The notes beneath the pieces were generated by a model. It was given only the letters and a program-made list of their open reading frames with translations. It ran no database searches and was not told the origin of the DNA. Below are positions 29,326 through 37,029 of a stretch of DNA of 64,000 nucleotides, piece by piece. This stretch comes from CBFIDE01 sp965661265. Its GTDB lineage: Bacteria; Bacteroidota; Bacteroidia; Flavobacteriales; Schleiferiaceae. A program made the translations under genes and the position numbers. The DNA lies in NCBI GenBank assembly GCA_965661265.1, contig CBFIDE010000008.1, forward strand, positions 1 through 64,000, in the 5' to 3' direction. Within the stretch, counting starts at the first letter, position 1; the number at the start of each line of letters is the position of its first letter.

Positions 29326-29866
29326 ACTCATTATTCTATTTATTTGCTTTTCAGCGATTCCATCTATGGCTCAATTTCCAGATTATGATTGGCCAACAGA
29401 CTCAACAATCACTGAACTGAGCCTAAGAAAAGAAGGCTTAAAAGCAATTCCTGAGGAGATTTGGGAGTATAAATCATTAAAGATGCTTGATTTAAGTAAA
29501 AATGATATCGCCACTATCCCATCTTGGATTGTGGAATTAACAAATTTGGAAATCTTAATTCTGAATAAAAATGAAATCAGTGTAATTCCAGACTTTCTTT
29601 CGGCACTACCAAAACTAAGAGTATTAAAGCTTGCTCAAAATCCAATTGATACTCTAAGGGAAAATATTTTAGATTTTAAGACATTAGAAGAGTTAGACTT
29701 ATGGAATGCAGACATCAGTTATTTAAGTCCAAAGTTGACAAAAATGACCCAACTCAAGAAACTGGATTTAAGACAAACCTATCTGAGTACCAAAGAATTA
29801 ATTTGGCTAGCTGAAGCACTACCTAATTTAGATTTAGAAAGCAGCTTTGGCTGTAATTGTAATTAA
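29315..29866 (+). CDS. Secreted leucine-rich repeat protein
   Basis: About 183 residues from the ATG at 29315, which directly precedes a signal peptide (CSKLIILFICFSAIPSMAQ); an earlier in-frame ATG would lie further inside ribF and add a non-signal leader. At least five LRR units of about 23 residues are visible, for example LKMLDLSKNDIATIPSWI, LEILILNKNEISVIPDFL, LRVLKLAQNPIDTL and LKKLDLRQTYLS. LRRs mediate protein contacts; no other domain is present. The C-terminus has two Cys (FGCNCN). It overlaps ribF at the start and era at the end (4 bp). Confidence 0.8.
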   Translation: MCSKLIILFICFSAIPSMAQFPDYDWPTDSTITELSLRKEGLKAIPEEIWEYKSLKMLDLSKNDIATIPSWIVELTNLEILILNKNEISVIPDFLSALPKLRVLKLAQNPIDTLRENILDFKTLEELDLWNADISYLSPKLTKMTQLKKLDLRQTYLSTKELIWLAEALPNLDLESSFGCNCN

Positions 29867-30741
29867 CGATATCCGAATTTCTTAAGCTGATTATCATCAG
29901 ATCTCCAATTCTTCTTCACTTTTACATGAGTTTCTAAAAAGACCTTCTTTTTAAAGAATTTCTCCATTTTTATTCTTGCTCTAGTTCCTATTAATTTCAA
30001 CATCTTTCCTTGATGTCCAATTAAAATTCCCTTCTGAGTATCTCTCTCAACATGGATCACAGCTCTAGTTCTGATAATTGTTTCCTCCTCTTTAAATTCC
30101 TCTACCTCAACTTCTACGGAATAAGGAATTTCTTTTTTATAATTCAAGAGAATCTGCTCTCTAATCATTTCTGAAACAAAGAATCTCTCAGAGCGATCAC
30201 TTAATGCTTCCTTATCAAAATAGGGAGGGTTTACTGGTAGCTGATCTACTATTTTCTTTAATACCTCAGCAGTATTGATTTTATTTAAGGCCGATATTGG
30301 ATAAATTTCAGCTCTTGGAAACTGATCCTTCCAATATTCAAAAATCTCATCCAACTCTTCCTGGCTAGATAAATCAATCTTATTTATAATTACATATAGC
30401 GGTATATTTGACTTACGGAGCTTTTCAAAGAAATCTACATCCTTCAATTGCTTTTCTCCAGGCTCAGTCATATATAAAAACAGATCTGCATCTTCAAAAG
30501 TAGATCGCACAAAATCCATCATTGTTTCTTGCAGAGCGTAAGCTGCCTGAATTACTCCAGGCGTATCAGAGAATACTATTTGGTAATCATCTCCATTGCA
30601 TAAACCTAGTATTCTATGCCTTGTTGTTTGCGCCTTTGGAGTAGTTATACTGAGGTCCTCACCCAAAAATGCATTCATTAAGGTTGACTTACCCACATTT
30701 GGGTTACCAATTATATTTACGTAGCCTGCTTTATGTTCCAT
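29863..30741 (-). CDS. era: GTPase Era
   Basis: Era binds the 3' end of 16S rRNA and helps mature the 30S subunit. From the ATG at 30741 it has 292 residues. The G1 motif GNPNVGKSTL is near 10-20, G2/G3 include TTRHR and DTPGVI near 58-63, G4 NKID near 121-124, and the C-terminal KH domain contains VIHVERDTQKGILIGHQGKMLK near 231-252. An in-frame ATG three codons upstream is also possible. The gene is convergent with the LRR gene. Confidence 0.96.
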   Translation of the reverse strand: MEHKAGYVNIIGNPNVGKSTLMNAFLGEDLSITTPKAQTTRHRILGLCNGDDYQIVFSDTPGVIQAAYALQETMMDFVRSTFEDADLFLYMTEPGEKQLKDVDFFEKLRKSNIPLYVIINKIDLSSQEELDEIFEYWKDQFPRAEIYPISALNKINTAEVLKKIVDQLPVNPPYFDKEALSDRSERFFVSEMIREQILLNYKKEIPYSVEVEVEEFKEEETIIRTRAVIHVERDTQKGILIGHQGKMLKLIGTRARIKMEKFFKKKVFLETHVKVKKNWRSDDNQLKKFGYR

Positions 30742-30863
30742 ATTTTGCAAAGGTGAGACTATTCAGTTGAAATCCCAATTATTAATTTCATCCTTCATGT
30801 GCAGCCACTTACAAATCATTCATAGTATTTCACCAATTTTTTGGTCAAATAGATTCATAACTA

Positions 30864-30894
30864 TTTGATTAGAGACAAGTTTTTTATATATTTA
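30864..30894 (+). promoter_or_regulatory. Candidate promoter of an orphan small transcript
   Basis: TTTG at 30864-30867 and TATATTTA at 30887-30894 are separated by exactly 19 nt, which fits the Bacteroidetes promoter layout except that the last base of the -7 box is A rather than G. It points along the + strand toward a strong terminator 58 nt downstream, with no + strand gene in between. Confidence 0.45.
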
Positions 30895-30900
30895 TAATCG

Positions 30901-30979
30901 TAATCAGCCACTGATTAAAGCCTGCAATTTTTATGTGTATGTGTTGTGTTGGCCCCGAAGGTTTTCGGGGCTTTTTTTT
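30901..30979 (+). ncRNA. Candidate small RNA or micropeptide transcript
   Basis: A predicted promoter (30864-30894) and a strong + strand terminator (30952-30979) bracket a transcript of roughly 80 nt that lies between two minus-strand genes and matches no gene on the + strand. It contains an ATG at 30933 opening a 22-codon frame starting MCMCCVGPEG, but that frame runs through the terminator hairpin, so the RNA itself may be the product. I do not recognise it as 6S, tmRNA or another known family. Confidence 0.4.
30952..30979 (+). terminator. Strong Rho-independent terminator
   Basis: GCCCCGAA (30952-30959) pairs with TTCGGGGC (30964-30971) around a GGTT loop and is followed by eight Ts (30972-30979). 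The T-run is on the + strand only and no A-run precedes the stem, so it does not serve the minus-strand genes on either side. Confidence 0.9.
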
Positions 30980-30997
30980 GTTCGAACTTTTTCTGGC

Positions 30998-32944
30998 TTA
31001 AAACCCTACCGCCAGGCCTATTGTTATCCATAAACCAGGGAGTTCAACATTAGCTCTATCAAAATAGGATTTATCTAGTAGATTTTGAGCTTGTATAAAT
31101 AGCTGAGCATCTTCATATTGGTAGGCTAGCTTGGCATTTATTAGCAATACTGTTTCATAAGCAGCCTCTAATCCGTTTACATCCGTATAAGTTCCATTTC
31201 TTTCTTGCAAGCTTAATCCATAGCTAAAACCTAAGCCCTTCAAAGTTTTAAATGAGTGACTTAATTGCGCGGTAACTTTATACTTTAAATAGTCATAAAC
31301 GTATAAAGAGGCATAGTCTGGATCTTCACCATCAGAGAATAAATATGAAAACCCAATTTGAATTGAATTCAAGCTATATTTCTGCAAGCGCTCACTCATT
31401 CCAAATCGGGCGAAAGCCTCCACTCCATTCATATTAACTTCAGTGGTATTAGAAGCTTCTAAATCACAGGTATCACAAACTCTTATCCAATCAATAATGT
31501 CTTGACCATTTCTTCTGAAAATACTAAGACCAGCGGTATAATTAGCGCCAAAATATTTAGTCCCAATTTCATAATTATATGAATACTCAGGGTTCAAATC
31601 TTGACTTCCAACAGCACCACCTAAATTATAATATAGATCCGTATAAGAAGGCATTCTAAAGCTCTTATTGAATGAAGAATAGATTTTAAACTTATTCCAT
31701 TTATACCCTAAATTGATTGATGGCAAGGCATCCCAACTATAATCTGTATTATGATTAATCAGAAGGGCAGCTTGAATATCAAAACTTTTTAATCGCTTAG
31801 ACTGCTCCAAAGCAAAGGATAAATTGCGCCTATTTGCACCATTTGTATATTGCCCTCTTGAGCCAGCTATTTCAATAGGAGCCTCTAAATCTTGACCCAA
31901 AACATTACTTACAACTCCTTCATATCTATATTCCGCGTTCATAGCGGTAGAGCCTAAGGCGCTTTTAAAAAACATAGAAAGCTTCCCTCCGGCCATATCG
32001 CTTCTATGATAGTTATGGCCACCATACCAGGCTGCAGCCGTATCGTAAGAGCTTATAAATAGACCATTCTGAAAAGTGTAAAAATCATCACTTTCTCTAT
32101 ACAACTGGAATTCATCCCAATTCCTTCTCCAATAAAGCTCTCTCTTTATTTTTAGCCTATCACCGCTTTCGTAGGAAATATTTGCAAATAGAGTTTGGGT
32201 TTTCTCAAATTGCTCTGGAAAATTAGTGCTGTAAAAATCTTGCGCTCCAAAGGCTTGGTCGGTATACCCACCCTGAATATTTAGCAATCCATCAGATGAA
32301 GTTTTGATAGCTGATGATAAGTTTAAATTATTGGTAGTAAAATCGGTATTTCTCTTAAAGCCATCAGAGCTAGCGGTAGATGCTGAAACTCTTGTAGTAT
32401 GACTTTCTCCAATAAAAGATTGAGAGGCAGTAGCCTTGAAAGAACCATAACTTCCACCTTCAATTTGCGCCTTGAACTGATCTTTATCTGCCTTTTTGGT
32501 GATAATATTAATGGCACCGCTAAAAGCTGAGCCACCAAAAATATAGGAGCCACCTCCTAAAAGTATCTCGATCCTTTCAATATCTTCCTTTACTACAGGC
32601 AAATTCATAAGATGATGCCCTGTTTGTGCATCAGAAAGACGAACACCATTCACCAAAACCAATACTTGCTCAAAACTTCCTCCTCTGATACTTAAATCTG
32701 TTTGAGTTCCATAAGTTCCTCTTTGCCTAGAATCCATTCCAACTGCAAAATCTAGAAGTTCAGAGATGCTCTGAACAGCAGCATCTTTAATCTCTTGCTC
32801 CTCAATTATTATCACACTCCTATTGGTGCTTTCTAAACTTTGAGGGCTTAAAGAAGCGCTCACTACTGCGGTATCCAGAACTGTTTGCCCTAATAGACCA
32901 AATGAAAATATTAAGCTTAAATTGAATAATAGGGTGTACTTCAT
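30998..32944 (-). CDS. TonB-dependent receptor, BtuB-like
   Basis: A 648-residue outer-membrane receptor without a carboxypeptidase-regulatory domain. The signal peptide ends near FGLLGQ (residue 20); it is followed by the short TonB-box-like region LDTAVVSAS and a plug near 40-150 with QTDLSIRGGSFEQVLVLVNGVRLSDAQTG (described near 82-110) and GGSYIFGGSAFSGAINIITKK near 130-150. This compact layout is typical of cobalamin and siderophore receptors. It lies 69 bp after the riboswitch-controlled receptor, with a terminator-like hairpin in the gap, and no cobalamin riboswitch is visible upstream. Confidence 0.88.
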   Translation of the reverse strand: MKYTLLFNLSLIFSFGLLGQTVLDTAVVSASLSPQSLESTNRSVIIIEEQEIKDAAVQSISELLDFAVGMDSRQRGTYGTQTDLSIRGGSFEQVLVLVNGVRLSDAQTGHHLMNLPVVKEDIERIEILLGGGSYIFGGSAFSGAINIITKKADKDQFKAQIEGGSYGSFKATASQSFIGESHTTRVSASTASSDGFKRNTDFTTNNLNLSSAIKTSSDGLLNIQGGYTDQAFGAQDFYSTNFPEQFEKTQTLFANISYESGDRLKIKRELYWRRNWDEFQLYRESDDFYTFQNGLFISSYDTAAAWYGGHNYHRSDMAGGKLSMFFKSALGSTAMNAEYRYEGVVSNVLGQDLEAPIEIAGSRGQYTNGANRRNLSFALEQSKRLKSFDIQAALLINHNTDYSWDALPSINLGYKWNKFKIYSSFNKSFRMPSYTDLYYNLGGAVGSQDLNPEYSYNYEIGTKYFGANYTAGLSIFRRNGQDIIDWIRVCDTCDLEASNTTEVNMNGVEAFARFGMSERLQKYSLNSIQIGFSYLFSDGEDPDYASLYVYDYLKYKVTAQLSHSFKTLKGLGFSYGLSLQERNGTYTDVNGLEAAYETVLLINAKLAYQYEDAQLFIQAQNLLDKSYFDRANVELPGLWITIGLAVGF

Positions 32945-32956
32945 CTTATTGTAAAT

Positions 32957-32984
32957 TAAAAAGAACGCCCAAAAGGGCGTTCTT
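32957..32984 (-). terminator. Intercistronic terminator or attenuator hairpin
   Basis: A perfect ten-bp stem, AAGAACGCCC (32961-32970) with GGGCGTTCTT (32975-32984) and a four-base loop, followed on the minus strand by a T-rich tract. It lies between two TonB receptor genes only 13 bp ahead of the downstream ATG at 32944, leaving no space for a separate promoter after it. It therefore probably acts as a partial terminator that reduces expression of the second receptor. Confidence 0.8.
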
Positions 32985-33012
32985 AAAATGCGGGTAAATT
33001 TAGAAATCTATC

Positions 33013-35484
33013 TTAGAATTCAAACCTTATTCCTCCCATAAGGTTTGTACCTGCCATTGGGTACAGTAAATTATCTCTGACTTCATAGCCATCAACAAAA
33101 TAGCCATAGGTATAACCATTTGGAGTATAGAAAGCATCAAACACATTGGCTGCCAGGAAATTCAAACTTAAATTACCACCAAAGATCTTTTTTGGAAGGC
33201 TATATTGAACTCTTAAGTCTGTGGTAGAGAATGCATCTAGGCTTCTATCTTTATTCTGAGTATTATCTAAATACTGAACATCTACAAACTGTGTTCTAGT
33301 GCTTAACTCTAAGCCGTCAATAGGAGAATACATCAAGCTTAATCCTGCCACTATTGAAGGAGACAAGGCTATTGTTGTATTATCAAATGAAAGTGTGTCA
33401 TATCCAATAAAGTTAAAGGCAGCGTCATAAGAAGGAGTATACTCCGTATGATTTAGAATTTTATTCTGACTCACACTTAAGTTAACGCTTAGTTGAAATT
33501 TCTTGCTCAAAGCATATTGCGCAGCCAACTCCAATCCTAATCTATAGCTATCATCAACATTTACTCTTATTGGTGATCCAACATCATTTAACTGGCCTGT
33601 AGCCACTAATTGATTCTGATAATCCATAAAATACCCATTAGCAGCAAGACGCATTTTAGAGGTTCTTTTTTCATAACCTAATTCATAATCAATAAGAGTT
33701 TCTTGAACCGGCTTTTGGTTGATATTAGCATCTATAAAATCACTTCTTGTAGGCTCTCTACCACCTACAGAAATACTTGCAAAAGCTCTATCATTTTTAT
33801 TCAACTGATAACTAATACCTGCTTTAGGGTTTAAGAAATTAAACTCTTCTCTAATTGCGATTGCACTCAGGTCATTATCCTGACCTGCTGAGGAGTAATC
33901 AACTCTTCTGAACTGAATATCAGCAAAATACTGAAGTGAACCATAAGACCATTCGGCTTTTACATAAGTATTGACATCACTCTTTTGACTGAAACTTTGA
34001 TAATACTCTTCTCTAATTTGAGAGTTTGATGCATATTGAGCCCAAATAACTTCTCCAAAGTGATCGCCATCATACTGATTTAATGCACCACCAATATTTA
34101 AAGCTAAGTGAGATTGAGTGTATCTTAGGTTGTAAGTGATTCCATAAAAATCATTATTCAACCATCTTCTTCTAATAATATCAGAATCTGTAATCGTATC
34201 GCCACCAATTATTAGATCATCAATTCCATAATTACTAAGTGACTCCTGGCCTTTATATTCCTCAAAATACCCTCTTCCACCGGTATAATGTAATGAAGTA
34301 TTTAGAAGCCAATTCTTATTAAACTCATGCGAAAAATGCAATTGTGTATGGTCTTGCGAATAATTATCTACTTGATTATCATAAGTATATAGATTGTACT
34401 TTCTTGGATCAGAATCTACTAGATTAGCACTATCCGCAGATGAAAGCCCATTGTTTACAATATACTCTTGTATACCTGCCATATCCTCATTCAGCTTAAC
34501 ATCAGGTATACCATACCAAGCTTGGTAGGTAACTTCATTTCCACCAAAGTGAACTAACTGAACAGATGTTTTCTCTGAATAATAAGAAGCCGATAGATAA
34601 TAGGACCTAAGATCTGAACTAGCTCTATCAACGAAACCGTCTGACTGAATACTTGATATTCTTCCATCAACAGCCCAATGGTCATTTAACAGACCGGTTC
34701 CAAAGCTTAAATTAGCTTTCACACTGTTGAATGATCCTCCAAAAAGTTCAGAAACTGCATAAGGCTTGGTCTGAATATCATTAGTTTTAATATTCACACT
34801 TGCTCCAAAAGCGCCAGCACCATTGGTACTACTTCCTACACCTCTTTGCACTTGAATACTAGAAGCTGAAGTTGATAAATCTGGAGTATTTACCCAGAAA
34901 ACCCCATGAGACTCTGGATCATTTAATGGAATTCCATTAATAGTAACATTGATTCCAGAAGTCCCTGTTCCTCTAATTCGCATGGAAGTATAACCAATAC
35001 CATTTCCAGCATCAGAACTTACCACAGTACTTGGTAGCTCTTTAAGGATGAATGGAATATCTCTTCCTTCATTTCGCTTTGCAATTTCTTCCTTATCAAT
35101 ATTTGCGTAGGCGATAGGGCTCAAGTCTGAAGCTCTAAGGGCTGATATATTTACAGGCTCCAAAAAAGTATTTTCTGGATTCATGCTAATCACATAACGC
35201 CCTTCTTTGACAATCATCTCTGTAGAAACAGTTGTCTCAATGGTTTCATAAGACACATAACTAATAGAAAGTTTTATTGATGGATTTTCAGATAAATCCA
35301 GATCAAAATTTCCTTTAAAATCTGTGACTAATCCGTAGTCTTTAGAAGGTGTACTTGCGACAATATTGACCCCAATGAGCGATTCACCGGTTTCACTATC
35401 AACGACTTTAGCTTTGAATACATCTTGTCCGATGACGGCAGTTGAGCTAAATACTGCAGCGAGAAAAAATAATAGTTTTTTCAT
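33013..35484 (-). CDS. TonB-dependent receptor for thiamine or a precursor (TPP-riboswitch controlled)
   Basis: An 823-residue outer-membrane receptor. The signal peptide ends near STAVIGQ (residue 20), the carboxypeptidase-regulatory domain spans about 22-105 (VFKAKVVDSETGESLIGVNI), the plug spans about 120-230 (GNGIGYTSMRIRGTGTSGIN, RGVGSSTNGAGAFGASVNI) and the barrel ends GGIRFEF. A TPP riboswitch with its own promoter lies directly upstream, so the gene should be repressed when thiamine diphosphate is plentiful. Riboswitch-controlled receptors of this kind are known in Bacteroidota as thiamine outer-membrane transporters. The upstream PnuT-like transporter and YkoF-like protein support thiamine as substrate. 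Confidence 0.92.
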   Translation of the reverse strand: MKKLLFFLAAVFSSTAVIGQDVFKAKVVDSETGESLIGVNIVASTPSKDYGLVTDFKGNFDLDLSENPSIKLSISYVSYETIETTVSTEMIVKEGRYVISMNPENTFLEPVNISALRASDLSPIAYANIDKEEIAKRNEGRDIPFILKELPSTVVSSDAGNGIGYTSMRIRGTGTSGINVTINGIPLNDPESHGVFWVNTPDLSTSASSIQVQRGVGSSTNGAGAFGASVNIKTNDIQTKPYAVSELFGGSFNSVKANLSFGTGLLNDHWAVDGRISSIQSDGFVDRASSDLRSYYLSASYYSEKTSVQLVHFGGNEVTYQAWYGIPDVKLNEDMAGIQEYIVNNGLSSADSANLVDSDPRKYNLYTYDNQVDNYSQDHTQLHFSHEFNKNWLLNTSLHYTGGRGYFEEYKGQESLSNYGIDDLIIGGDTITDSDIIRRRWLNNDFYGITYNLRYTQSHLALNIGGALNQYDGDHFGEVIWAQYASNSQIREEYYQSFSQKSDVNTYVKAEWSYGSLQYFADIQFRRVDYSSAGQDNDLSAIAIREEFNFLNPKAGISYQLNKNDRAFASISVGGREPTRSDFIDANINQKPVQETLIDYELGYEKRTSKMRLAANGYFMDYQNQLVATGQLNDVGSPIRVNVDDSYRLGLELAAQYALSKKFQLSVNLSVSQNKILNHTEYTPSYDAAFNFIGYDTLSFDNTTIALSPSIVAGLSLMYSPIDGLELSTRTQFVDVQYLDNTQNKDRSLDAFSTTDLRVQYSLPKKIFGGNLSLNFLAANVFDAFYTPNGYTYGYFVDGYEVRDNLLYPMAGTNLMGGIRFEF

Positions 35485-35521
35485 GATAATAGAATTATCA
35501 CGAATAAAAGGGGCTATTATC
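35485..35521 (-). promoter_or_regulatory. Candidate expression platform of the TPP riboswitch
   Basis: An eight-bp inverted repeat, GATAATAG at 35485-35492 and CTATTATC at 35514-35521, can form a hairpin that ends on the base next to the receptor ATG (35484-35482). Inside the loop lies a CCCCTTT (minus strand, 35513-35507) that is complementary to AAAGGGG in the 5' part of the aptamer (35617-35611). The two pairings exclude each other, which suggests a switch that hides the start region when TPP is bound. Confidence 0.5.
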
Positions 35522-35546
35522 CGCTAGGTTTATAATTGTTTTAAAA

Positions 35547-35620
35547 TGTCCCTTAGCAGCATTACCTGCCCAGGTTCAATGGGTATAATCTCAGCCAACT
35601 CTTGTTAGCACCCCTTTGAG
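35547..35620 (-). promoter_or_regulatory. TPP (thiamine diphosphate) riboswitch aptamer
   Basis: Read on the minus strand, the conserved THI-box elements occur in order: GGGGTGCTAAC near 35614, GGCTGAGATTATACCC (35596-35581), TTGAACCTG (35578-35570), GGTAATGC (35565-35558) and AAGGGAC near 35550. These are the pyrimidine- and pyrophosphate-sensing segments of the TPP aptamer. It lies 63 bp upstream of the TonB receptor ATG. TPP binding normally lowers expression of the gene downstream. Confidence 0.97.
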
Positions 35621-35627
35621 ATGACCA

Positions 35628-35658
35628 CAAATGTAGGCCGCTCAAATGGAGCCTGCAA
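35628..35658 (-). promoter_or_regulatory. Predicted promoter of the TPP riboswitch transcript
   Basis: A -7 box TACATTTG (35635-35628) with TTG (35658-35656) 20 nt upstream on the minus strand. The transcript would begin near 35622, just ahead of the aptamer. It means the receptor can be expressed and regulated independently of the kinase/transporter genes that end at 35704. Confidence 0.55.
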
Positions 35659-35703
35659 GAAGAAGTTTAGCTATTTTTAATATCGCGCGAAAGCGAGACT
35701 ATA

Positions 35704-36228
35704 CTATAAATTCAGGAAAGTAGATAAAGCCTGATTGGCATTTCTGCGACGTTCTTCACCCACTCCTTTAATTACTAAATACCTCAAATTATAACGATCT
35801 AGTAAACTTTTATATTCCACAAAAAGCTCAAGTCTATTCCTTGGGTTTTCTCTCAAAGTATCTTTCGCCCACGGAGTATCTGGATACATTAAAAGGTATA
35901 AATTATTGGACTGATTCTGAAAGGCCTCCAACAAATCCTGTGGTACATTTCCGTATTTATGTTGAAACCAAATCATATAATTCTCTAGGTCGGTATCTAG
36001 GATGTTGAGCCCATTTGGGTTTATAAGCTCTTGCTGATTTTCTAAGTGTAGTTTCCATAGATCGGCCAAAACATTTTGATCATAGACTCCCTGCCTTTTC
36101 TCAAGGAAAACTCGAGCAAACTCCGGAATATAATTTCCTTCAAATTTTTCAGCTAAGTATTTTGCGATACTAGATTTAGCCGTTGACTCAGGACCTGTAA
36201 GCACAATATTGATTTTTCCTACATCCAT
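35704..36228 (-). CDS. NadR-like P-loop kinase, probable thiamine-salvage kinase
   Basis: A 174-residue P-loop protein of the NadR/ribosylnicotinamide kinase type, here without the NMN adenylyltransferase domain. Walker A is GPESTAKSS near 12-20, the conserved YIPEFARVFLEKR follows near 33-45, and ILDTDLENYMIWFQHKYG near 76-93 carries the Walker B region. Its start overlaps the PnuT-like gene by 10 bp. In NAD salvage such a kinase traps nicotinamide riboside brought in by PnuC; next to a PnuT and TPP riboswitch it may phosphorylate thiamine or a precursor instead. The substrate is inference. Confidence 0.75.
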   Translation of the reverse strand: MDVGKINIVLTGPESTAKSSIAKYLAEKFEGNYIPEFARVFLEKRQGVYDQNVLADLWKLHLENQQELINPNGLNILDTDLENYMIWFQHKYGNVPQDLLEAFQNQSNNLYLLMYPDTPWAKDTLRENPRNRLELFVEYKSLLDRYNLRYLVIKGVGEERRRNANQALSTFLNL

Positions 36229-36767
36229 TCTAGCACGCCTATGATTGCTAAAACCGTATAAAGAACAAAAAGTGCAGCACTATAAAAGAGTCTTCTTCTG
36301 AGATATAGAATAATGGAAAGAGCATCGATTACGATCCAATAGTACCAATTTTCAGGAATAAGGTTGACCATTAAAAAGGTAGCAATAATGCCAAATACAG
36401 TCGTAAAACTATCTAGTATTGGAGATTTGGCATCCGTATATTCTTTAAGTAAATAAGAGCTTAGCAAAACTAACATCGCTCCTATTCCAATATATACGAT
36501 ATGCTGGTAGAGCTTTAGGCTTCCGCCGATTTCGCCCCCTGTGCTTTGCCAATTCAAATAGCCATAGACTGCCATTCCTATATAAAATACCTGAAGTACA
36601 CTTTCAGCATATATTCTTTTCTTGAAACAAAGAATTAAGAATAAGCTAGAGCCGATTAGGGCAAATAACCAAGCCCAAACATTAGATTGTATTAAAAGGT
36701 AAGTGTAGAGAAGGCTACTGAAAACAGCTGATAGCTCCAGGTATTTATCGCTTTTAAGCCTGTCCAT
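36219..36767 (-). CDS. pnuT: PnuC-family transporter, probable thiamine transporter PnuT
   Basis: A 182-residue membrane protein with about seven hydrophobic helices and PnuC-family signatures: GYLNWQSTGG near 69-78 and the C-terminal ENWYYWIVIDALSIILYLRR near 139-158 followed by GVLEWM. PnuC proteins take up vitamins by facilitated diffusion and depend on a kinase for trapping. The neighbours, a YkoF-like thiamine-binding protein (14-bp overlap) and a TPP-regulated receptor, point to thiamine rather than nicotinamide riboside. The family is sure, the substrate is inferred. Confidence 0.82.
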   Translation of the reverse strand: MDRLKSDKYLELSAVFSSLLYTYLLIQSNVWAWLFALIGSSLFLILCFKKRIYAESVLQVFYIGMAVYGYLNWQSTGGEIGGSLKLYQHIVYIGIGAMLVLLSSYLLKEYTDAKSPILDSFTTVFGIIATFLMVNLIPENWYYWIVIDALSIILYLRRRLFYSAALFVLYTVLAIIGVLEWM

Positions 36768-37029
36768 AGGGCTTGATTACAGTTCCTGAAAGGTCAGAGT
36801 TTAGAACCTTCATCACAAAAGAGCATTGACCGAAGTTCTCATAAGATCTTTGAATTTCAACTTCTAAGGTCTTAAAAACCGAGCTAATCGGACCAAATAC
36901 TTGAGTGCTCAATGAATTGGTTTCTACTCTTAGGTCTTTATAAGAATGGATTCTTTCCAAAAAATCATCAATAGCAACTAAATAATCCTCTCTTAAAGGA
37001 TACATAGAAATTTCAACAGAAACCTGCAT
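36754..37029 (-). CDS. YkoF/MTH1187-like thiamine-binding protein
   Basis: A 91-residue single-domain protein beginning MQVSVEISMYPLREDY and containing LRVETNSLSTQVFGPISSVF near 34-53, which fits the MTH1187/YkoF-like family of ferredoxin-like folds that bind thiamine or hydroxymethylpyrimidine. It has no signal peptide, so it acts in the cytosol. Its ATG immediately follows the pcrB stop and its end overlaps pnuT, so it is part of a tightly packed operon. Confidence 0.8.
   Translation of the reverse strand: MQVSVEISMYPLREDYLVAIDDFLERIHSYKDLRVETNSLSTQVFGPISSVFKTLEVEIQRSYENFGQCSFVMKVLNSDLSGTVIKPYGQA

Noticed and set aside
30998..32944. A cobalamin riboswitch ahead of the BtuB-like receptor
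   Set aside because: The 69-bp gap holds only the terminator-like hairpin; no B12-box pattern is visible, and the gap is too short for that aptamer.
36219..36767. PnuC for nicotinamide riboside with a NadR kinase, as part of NAD salvage
   Set aside because: Not excluded, but the adjoining YkoF-like protein and TPP riboswitch favour thiamine; nadE lies 22 kb away in a separate operon.
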